Shown here: one piece after another, positions 41,177 through 46,411 of the stretch
Layout: the number at the start of each line of letters is the position of its first letter
Numbering within the stretch: position 1 is the stretch's first letter
Assembly: GCF_000411975.1 (NCBI RefSeq)
Contig: NZ_ASXG01000132.1
Location: 1-46,411, forward strand
From: Amycolatopsis orientalis DSM 43388
GTDB taxonomy: Bacteria > Actinomycetota > Actinomycetes > Mycobacteriales > Pseudonocardiaceae
Length of the DNA stretch: 46,411 bases
Direction: 5' to 3'
Notes under the pieces: model-generated
What the model was told of the DNA's origin: nothing
Seen by the model: the letters and a program-made list of their open reading frames with translations, nothing else
The model's database searches: none
Program-made: the position numbers and the translations under genes

Positions 41177-42166
41177 ATGAAACTCATCGGACTGGAAGAA
41201 CACTTCGTGACCCCCGCCGTGCTCGACGCGTGGAGCCGCCTCGACCCTGTCCATCGTGATGTCGCCTTCGCCGCGTCCGCCGAGGGCGAAACCGGGCGGC
41301 GGCTTCTCGAACTCGGCGAAGAGCGGCGCTCGGCGATGGCTGCCACCGGACTGGACGTGCAGGTCTTGTCCCTGACAACCCCCGCTCTGCAGAACCTTCC
41401 GGCTGCCGACGCACGGCACCTCCAGGAAGCCACCAACGACGTCCTCGCGGAGACGGTCCGCAACGACCCGGAGCATTTCCAGGGGCTCGCCGCCCTCGCC
41501 ACGAGCACCCCCGAGACCGCCGCCGACGAGCTGCGGCGCGCAGTCACCGTGCTCGGACTCGACGGCGCGATGCTTTACGGACGAACCGGTGCCACGAACC
41601 TCGACGACCACTCGTTCTGGCCTGTCTTCGAGGCAGCACAGGATCTGTGCGTCCCGCTGCACCTGCATCCGCAGTCGCCGCCGCCCGCGGTTCGGGAGCA
41701 TTACTACGCGGGCTTTCCGCCGGAAATCTCCGCCGGGTTCGCCACGCATGGCATCGGCTGGCACTACGACGCCGGCGTGCAGTTCCTCAGGCTCGTCCTG
41801 CGGGGCGTGTTCGATCAGTTCCCGGATTTGCAGATCGTGCTCGGACACTGGGGCGAGCTCGTGCTCTTCTACCTAGAGCGCGTCCAGCACCTCGCGTCCT
41901 CGGCGGGCACGGCCCGGCCGCTGGCCGAGTACGTGCGCGACAACCTGTACGTCACGCCCAGCGGGATCCGCAGCCGGCGCTACCTGGCTTGGGCGATCGA
42001 GGTAATCGGGACCGAGAGGATCATGTTCGCGACGGACTACCTCTTCGAAGCGTCGTCGCTGTCCGGGGCTCGCGCATTCCTGGAGCAAGCACCGCTCGAC
42101 GACACGGCGCGCGAGTCGATCGCATTCGGCAATTGGGAGCGCGTGCGCGCAGGGATCCGGCGATGA
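41177..42166 (+). CDS. Amidohydrolase family decarboxylase (gamma-resorcylate/ACMSD type)
   Basis: The 329-residue TIM-barrel protein has the metal site of nonoxidative decarboxylases: Glu7 and His9 (LEEHF), His162/His164 (LHLHPQ), His224 (LGHWGE) and Asp287 (ATDYLFE). These correspond to E8, H10, H164, H218 and D287 of gamma-resorcylate decarboxylase as I recall it. The family removes CO2 from hydroxybenzoates or alpha-amino-beta-carboxymuconate semialdehyde. A GTGAGG precedes the ATG. It overlaps the next gene by ATGA. An aromatic carboxylate substrate is likely, but which one is unknown. Confidence 0.88.
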   Translation: MKLIGLEEHFVTPAVLDAWSRLDPVHRDVAFAASAEGETGRRLLELGEERRSAMAATGLDVQVLSLTTPALQNLPAADARHLQEATNDVLAETVRNDPEHFQGLAALATSTPETAADELRRAVTVLGLDGAMLYGRTGATNLDDHSFWPVFEAAQDLCVPLHLHPQSPPPAVREHYYAGFPPEISAGFATHGIGWHYDAGVQFLRLVLRGVFDQFPDLQIVLGHWGELVLFYLERVQHLASSAGTARPLAEYVRDNLYVTPSGIRSRRYLAWAIEVIGTERIMFATDYLFEASSLSGARAFLEQAPLDDTARESIAFGNWERVRAGIRR

Positions 42167-43164
42167 GCGCGCAGCGGCTGACGCTGGCTTCGCTGCCCTA
42201 CGACCAGTTCCGGGCGCTCGATGACGGCACAGTGCGGGTCGAGGGCGCGGACCTGGTCACCGAGCATCCGGCGATCGCCACCCAGGTGTTCGAGCGAATG
42301 ATCCGGCACCAGGCCTTCGACATCGCCGAGCTGGGCATGACCTACTACCTGCGCACGCTCGACTGGGACGAGCCGCCGTTCGTCGCGCTGCCGGTGTTCC
42401 CCGCCCGGGTTTTCCGGCACTCCGCGATCTACGTCAACGCCGACAGCGGCATCGCCCGGCCCCGGGATCTGCGCGGCCGCCGGATCGGCGAATTCGTCAC
42501 CTACGGCCACGACGCCGGCGTCTGGGCCAAAGGAATCCTCGCGGACGACTACGGCCTCGACCCAGCCGACAGCAGCTGGCTCGTCGGCGGACTCGATCGC
42601 CCGATCGGCAAGATCGACTACATTCCGTTCCTGCACCCTCCCCAGGTGACCGTCCGCCGCGCGGCCGAAGGGGCCGATCTGGGGCGCATGCTCGAATCCG
42701 GCGACCTCGACGCGCTGATCTCCGGGAACGTCCCGCGGGCCGTGCTCGCGAGGTCGCCGAGGATCCGCCGGCTGTTCCCCGACTACGGCGCGGTCGAGCG
42801 CCGATACTTCGCACGCACCGGCATCTTCCCCATCGCGCACGTCATGGTGATGAAGCGCGCGGCGGTCGATGCCGATCCGACCCTGGCCCCGCGGATCTAC
42901 GCCGCGTTCGACACCAGCCGAGCCGCGGCGCTGGACCGCCTGCACCAGCAACGAACGACCAACTTCGTCGAACCGATGATCCCGTGGCTGAACGAGACCG
43001 TCGACCGCAACCTGGAACTGCTCGGCTCCGACCCTTGGCGGTACGGCGTCGAAGCCAACCGGACGACCATCGACGCTTTCCTGCGGTACCACTGGGAGCA
43101 GGGACTTTCCAGCCGGCGAATGGATGTCGAGGAATTGTTCGTCGAGACGTTGCGCGCGACGTGA
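42163..43164 (+). CDS. 4,5-dihydroxyphthalate decarboxylase-like protein, paralogue 2
   Basis: The 333-residue product is a clear paralogue of the gene at 40157: FDIAELGMTYYLRTLD, LPVFPARVFRHSAIYVNADSGIARP, GHDAGVWAKGILADDYGLDP and ARTGIFPIAHVMV align throughout. It also has the binding-protein fold and no signal peptide. Two diverged copies in one operon suggest different substrates or a heteromeric enzyme. The ATG overlaps the amidohydrolase stop. The reaction is assigned by family only. Confidence 0.8.
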   Translation: MSAQRLTLASLPYDQFRALDDGTVRVEGADLVTEHPAIATQVFERMIRHQAFDIAELGMTYYLRTLDWDEPPFVALPVFPARVFRHSAIYVNADSGIARPRDLRGRRIGEFVTYGHDAGVWAKGILADDYGLDPADSSWLVGGLDRPIGKIDYIPFLHPPQVTVRRAAEGADLGRMLESGDLDALISGNVPRAVLARSPRIRRLFPDYGAVERRYFARTGIFPIAHVMVMKRAAVDADPTLAPRIYAAFDTSRAAALDRLHQQRTTNFVEPMIPWLNETVDRNLELLGSDPWRYGVEANRTTIDAFLRYHWEQGLSSRRMDVEELFVETLRAT

Positions 43165-43256
43165 CCGGTCAGGGCAGCACGCGCATGACTGATTTTCGTG
43201 GGTGTAACGTCCGCGCCTGCGCAGCGATTTGTCCGGAAACACAGCTCACTCTGGCG

Positions 43257-43796
43257 GTGAACGAACCGGCACCCAGCGCGTACCCTTCCGTTCCCCCGGG
43301 TGCGCTCGCAGTGGCAGTCGGAGCCCCGATCGCCGGATGGGTGGTGTGGCTGCACTCGCGGAACCGTGCGCAGCAGACGCGTCTGGCGGCCGCGGCAGCC
43401 AGGTCCCACGAGATCAGCCGGTACCAGATGATGGGTGACCGCGAGTTCGAGGAAGCTCTCGCGTTCCTGTGCGCGCGCGACGGCTGCGCCCACGCGCAAC
43501 CCGTTGGCAGGACAGGAGACCTCGGCGCCGACGTGATCGCGTTCGCACCCGACGGCCGGAAGATCGTGCTCCACGCCAAGCGATACGTCCCCACGAACAA
43601 GGTCATCGGGCCAGAGCTGCAGAAGTTCGGCGAGACGTGCTTCAGCGTCCACGGTGCCCACGTCGCCGCCATCGTCACCACGTCGACGTTTACGAAGCAG
43701 GCACAGCAATACGGCGCACACCTCGGCATCCGCCTCTTCGACGCCGACGCGCTCGCCGCATGGTCCAGCCGCACCGGGCCCGCGCCCTGGCACTAA
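43257..43796 (+). CDS. Membrane-anchored Mrr-type restriction endonuclease domain protein
   Basis: From the GTG at 43257 the product is 179 residues; an ATG at 43185 is in frame but its first 24 codons have poor third-position GC. An N-terminal helix (about 13-31, GALAVAVGAPIAGWVVW) may anchor it. Residues about 60-175 form an Mrr_cat-like domain: DREFEEALAFLC, GDLGADVIAFAPDGR, then IVLHAKRY, where the family usually has QxK. The Asp and Lys are kept but Gln is replaced by His. The TFTKQAQQYGAHLGIRLFDAD segment is typical. It may cut modified or foreign DNA. No methylase is nearby. Confidence 0.8.
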   Translation: MNEPAPSAYPSVPPGALAVAVGAPIAGWVVWLHSRNRAQQTRLAAAAARSHEISRYQMMGDREFEEALAFLCARDGCAHAQPVGRTGDLGADVIAFAPDGRKIVLHAKRYVPTNKVIGPELQKFGETCFSVHGAHVAAIVTTSTFTKQAQQYGAHLGIRLFDADALAAWSSRTGPAPWH

Positions 43797-43877
43797 CCAG
43801 CCGAGCGAGCACGCAAGCTCGGCGGCCGTCGAGGAAATGGCCGCCGGCGGTGCACGCTCGCCCGGATGCTGCTGCGC

Positions 43878-43923
43878 TTCGACCAGCGCTCGGCGCGACG
43901 TTCGACCAGCGCTCAGCGCGACG
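43878..43923. repeat. Two tandem 23-bp repeats
   Basis: Two adjacent copies of a 23-base unit starting TTCGACCAGCGCTC differ at one position (G or A at unit base 15). They lie in the gap between the Mrr-type gene and the convergent acyl-CoA ligase gene. This could be a small slippage product or a protein-binding site. Confidence 0.6.
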
Positions 43924-44043
43924 GAGGACTCAGTCGGCTATTCGGCCTGACGCGCACCCTCCCAGGCTTGCGTTGAGGAGCCAGCCCAGTCCGCCCGGCT
44001 CGACCACCACGCAGCGAATGCCGGAGGCGCGGCTGAACCCGTC

Positions 44044-45549
44044 TCACTTCAGTTCGCGTTTGAGGATCTTCCCGGTCCCGGTCATCGGGAGTTCGTCGCG
44101 GAATTCCACCAGCCGCGGGTATTTGTACCCGGCCATGGCGTTCTTGCACCACGCGACCAGTTCGGCCTCGGTCAGGGTCGCGCCGGGGTTGCGGATCACG
44201 AACGCCTTGACCTCCTCGCCGTGGCTGGGATGCGGCACGCCGACCACGGCGACGAGGCTGACGTCGGGATGGGTCAGGATCACTTCCTCCAGTTCGCGCG
44301 GGTAGACGTTGAACCCGCCGCGCACGATCATGTCCTTCGCCCGGTCGACGATCGTGTAGTAGCCGTCCTCGTCGCGGGTGCCGATGTCGCCGGTGCGGAA
44401 CCAGCCGTCGCGCAGCACCGCCTCCGTCGCTTCGGGGCGGCCGAGGTAGCCCTTCATCACGTTGTGCCCGCGGATCGCGATCTCGCCCGCTTCGCCGTCC
44501 GGGACGTCCTGCCAGTCCTTGTCGATCAGTTTCAGCTCGACGCCCCACACCGGCTGGCCGATCGAGCCGGGCTTCGCGACGCGGCCGGGGTGGTTGAACG
44601 TCGCGACCGGGCTCGTCTCGGACAGGCCGTAGCCCTCGCGGATCTGGACTCCGTAGATCTTGTGGACCTGTTCCAGGATCTCCACCGGCAGCGCCGCCCC
44701 GCCGGACACGGCCATGCGCAGGTTCGCCGCGATCGCGGGCAGGTCGTGTTCGGCCGGGTCGGCCTTGATCAGACCCCAGTACATCGTCGGGACGCCGGCG
44801 AAGAACGTCACGCGCTCGCGTTGCATGAGCGTGAGCGCGGCCTGCGGATCGAAGCGCGGGAGCAGCACGAGGGTCGCTCCGGCGCCGAAGCCGGAGTTGA
44901 GCTGCACGCTCTGGCCGAAGGAGTGGAACAGGGGCAAGGTCACGAGGTGCACGTCGTGGTTCCCGGTTCCGAAGACGCGGTGGCAGGTCAACGCGTTGAG
45001 CAGCATGTTGGCGTGAGTCAGTTCCGCGCCTTTCGGCGTACCCGTGGTTCCGCTGGTGTAGAGGACGACGGCGGTGTCGGTGGCTTCGGTATCAGCGGTC
45101 TCGAACACCGGCGACTGTCCGTCAAGGACAGATGCGAAGGCGTCGTCCAGGAGGAAGAAAAGCTCGCACGACGGGGTTTCCTCGAATCCGGCCCGGCCTT
45201 CCTCCTCCAGCGGCAGGCCGGGACCGCCGGGGAAGCAGAAGAACGCCTTCGCTCCGGAGTCGCGCAGGTGGTAAGCGATTTCGCGGCTTTTGAGCAGGAC
45301 GTTGAACGGCACCACCGCGGCCCCGGCTTTCAGGACTCCGTAGTAGACGATCGGGAACAGCGGCACGTTCACCGAGGCCAGTGCGACAGTGTCGCCACGC
45401 CCGATCCCGTTGGCGCGCAGGAGGTTCGCGACCTGGTTGGCGGCCGCGTTCACCTCCTGGTAGGTGATCCGGGCGTCCCCGGCGACGAGTGCGTCGCGGC
45501 CCGGATGCGTGGCGGCGCTTTCTTCCAGCAGCATGGCGAGATTCAGCAT
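44044..45549 (-). CDS. Acyl-CoA synthetase (AMP-binding family)
   Basis: The 501-residue product is a complete ANL-family adenylate-forming enzyme: YTSGTTGTPKG (P-loop-like, about 165-180), GYGLSETSP, the hinge motif GWFRTGDIG and the C-terminal catalytic Lys in TGTGKILKREL. It activates a carboxylic acid, probably a fatty or short aromatic acid, to the acyl-CoA through an acyl-AMP. It lies 11 bases after the depolymerase-like hydrolase on the same strand, which suggests that it activates the acid released by that enzyme. Chain-length preference cannot be read. Confidence 0.93.
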   Translation of the reverse strand: MLNLAMLLEESAATHPGRDALVAGDARITYQEVNAAANQVANLLRANGIGRGDTVALASVNVPLFPIVYYGVLKAGAAVVPFNVLLKSREIAYHLRDSGAKAFFCFPGGPGLPLEEEGRAGFEETPSCELFFLLDDAFASVLDGQSPVFETADTEATDTAVVLYTSGTTGTPKGAELTHANMLLNALTCHRVFGTGNHDVHLVTLPLFHSFGQSVQLNSGFGAGATLVLLPRFDPQAALTLMQRERVTFFAGVPTMYWGLIKADPAEHDLPAIAANLRMAVSGGAALPVEILEQVHKIYGVQIREGYGLSETSPVATFNHPGRVAKPGSIGQPVWGVELKLIDKDWQDVPDGEAGEIAIRGHNVMKGYLGRPEATEAVLRDGWFRTGDIGTRDEDGYYTIVDRAKDMIVRGGFNVYPRELEEVILTHPDVSLVAVVGVPHPSHGEEVKAFVIRNPGATLTEAELVAWCKNAMAGYKYPRLVEFRDELPMTGTGKILKRELK

Positions 45550-45560
45550 CGGAGGTCTCC

Positions 45561-46376
45561 TCAGGACAGGAATTCGTGGATGAGCGGGACGAGGTCGGCG
45601 GAATGGGTGAGCAGGGCGAGGTGTCCGCCGCCGGGGACGAGGCGGACGGTGCCGCGGCGCAGCAGCCGTCCCATGAGACGCGCGTTGACGGCCGGGATGA
45701 TCGGGTCGTCGTCACCGGCCAGCACGAGCACCCGCTGGCGCAGCAGCGGCAGGTACCACGCGCTCGTCCAGCCGGCGCCGGCGACGATCTGCCAGTAGTA
45801 GCCGAGCGGATCGGGCGCCCGGGTGGCCGCGGCGAAGTGCTCGGCGACTTCGGGATCGTCGCCGAATCCCCCGCCGTAGAGCCGCGCGCCGGTCTCGCGC
45901 AGGTGCCGCGGGCCGAAGTAGCGCAACGGGCTCGCGAGGGTGAGCAGCACCGACGGCTTGGCCGGCACCATCACCATGCCCATGCTGGTCGCGCAGAGCA
46001 CGACGCGCCGGCACAACCGCGGGTTGCGGTACGCGAACTCCTGCGCCAGCGCCCCGCCCCACGAGATGCCGAGCACGTCGACCTCGTCGTGGCCGAGCGA
46101 GCGCACCAGATCGGCGAGCATCCGGGCCAGCTGCGGCATCCGGCGCGGCAGCCGGGTGACCGGCGAGCCGCCGGTGCCCGGCATGTCGAAGCGGATCACC
46201 GGAATCTTCCGCCCGGTCTGGCTTCGCAGTGCTTCGACGAGCGGGTCCAGCAGCTCGAGGTTCGCGCCGATTCCGTTGCACAGCAGCAACGGCGGCCCCT
46301 CCCCCGGCCGCACGTCGATGTGCAACCGGATGCCGCGCACCGTCACGGTGGTGCTGATAGCGGTACCTTCTTTCAT
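45561..46376 (-). CDS. phaZ: Poly(3-hydroxyalkanoate) depolymerase-like alpha/beta hydrolase
   Basis: The 271-residue product closely follows intracellular PHA depolymerases as I remember them: LLLCNGIGANLELLDPLVEAL, VIRFDMPGTGGSP, the nucleophile elbow LGISWGGALAQEFA, a PSVLLTLASPLRYFGP segment, AGDDDPIIP with the catalytic Asp, and GGGHLALL with the His. It would release 3-hydroxy-acids from polyester granules. A GGAGGT lies eight bases before the ATG. The acyl-CoA synthetase downstream could activate the product. Without biochemical evidence, a general esterase is the alternative. Confidence 0.75.
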   Translation of the reverse strand: MKEGTAISTTVTVRGIRLHIDVRPGEGPPLLLCNGIGANLELLDPLVEALRSQTGRKIPVIRFDMPGTGGSPVTRLPRRMPQLARMLADLVRSLGHDEVDVLGISWGGALAQEFAYRNPRLCRRVVLCATSMGMVMVPAKPSVLLTLASPLRYFGPRHLRETGARLYGGGFGDDPEVAEHFAAATRAPDPLGYYWQIVAGAGWTSAWYLPLLRQRVLVLAGDDDPIIPAVNARLMGRLLRRGTVRLVPGGGHLALLTHSADLVPLIHEFLS

Positions 46377-46411
46377 GGCTGGGACCTCCGGGGAACGCTT
46401 CTGGTGCTTGT

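Noticed and set aside
40157..43164. ABC-transporter substrate-binding proteins (the binding-protein fold at 40157 and 42163)
   Set aside because: Neither has a signal peptide or lipobox, no permease or ATPase is nearby, and both carry blocks typical of dihydroxyphthalate decarboxylase.
44221..45798. A 525-codon plus-strand open frame opposite the acyl-CoA synthetase
   Set aside because: The minus strand carries all ANL-family motifs. The plus-strand product is compositionally biased.
1..46411. CRISPR array, insertion sequence, prophage or tRNA
   Set aside because: No regularly spaced direct repeats, transposase, integrase, phage structural gene or cloverleaf sequence was seen on either strand by reading. 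A covariance-model search would be the decisive test for RNA genes.

Overview
The window is very GC-rich, with G or C at nearly every third codon position, many GTG starts and chains of ATGA/GTGA start-stop overlaps. Together with an F420-type glucose-6-phosphate dehydrogenase, LGFP cell-wall repeats and several actinobacterial families, this points to an actinomycete, probably Pseudonocardiaceae (Amycolatopsis-like). That placement is inference. I see no rRNA, tRNA, CRISPR array, insertion sequence or prophage.

Region 1 (1-3.8 kb) holds ordinary small genes: the 5' end of a minus-strand gene running off the left edge, a DUF4188 protein, an unknown helical protein, and a minus-strand group of a FemAB/CelD-like acyltransferase, an EthD protein and a GNAT acetyltransferase.

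Region 2 (3.8-21.3 kb) is the most interesting part: a surface-glycopolymer locus in three co-oriented units. Unit A (4048-13146, six genes with overlapping ends) encodes a phosphoribosyltransferase-like/HAD fusion, a flippase fused to an APH-type kinase, a second flippase, a phosphoesterase lipoprotein, a NodB deacetylase and a glycosidase-like lipoprotein. Unit B (13515-18829, five genes) encodes a GT2 enzyme, a tandem double-GT2 protein, a 12-span GT-C/polymerase-like membrane protein and two small membrane proteins. Unit C (19249-21276) encodes a secreted nucleoside-hydrolase-like protein with five C-terminal LGFP repeats. A GTAAC-type motif lies upstream of all three units. I infer that it makes, exports, modifies and trims a cell-surface polymer; I do not recognise the combination as a described system.

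Region 3 (21.3-26.7 kb) is gene-poor: two tiny genes, a cluster of strong DNA hairpins, an AbrB-type membrane protein, a small unknown gene, a decayed fragment, CorA and a membrane protein.

Region 4 (26.8-38 kb) is catabolic. A minus-strand molybdenum hydroxylase (FeS, FAD and Mo subunits) is divergent from a plus-strand set: LLM flavin/F420 oxidoreductase, FGD-like dehydrogenase, NTF2-like protein, alpha/beta hydrolase, DUF1028 protein, M20 hydrolase and PucR regulator. Hydroxylation, F420-linked redox and hydrolysis of an unknown (possibly N-heterocyclic or amide) compound under PucR control is inference.

Region 5 (38.2-46.4 kb) holds an AAC(3)-like acetyltransferase, a decayed MFS transporter, a TetR regulator divergent from a decarboxylase operon (two dihydroxyphthalate-decarboxylase-like paralogues flanking a resorcylate-decarboxylase-like amidohydrolase), an Mrr-type nuclease domain protein, and a minus-strand pair of PHA-depolymerase-like hydrolase and acyl-CoA ligase.
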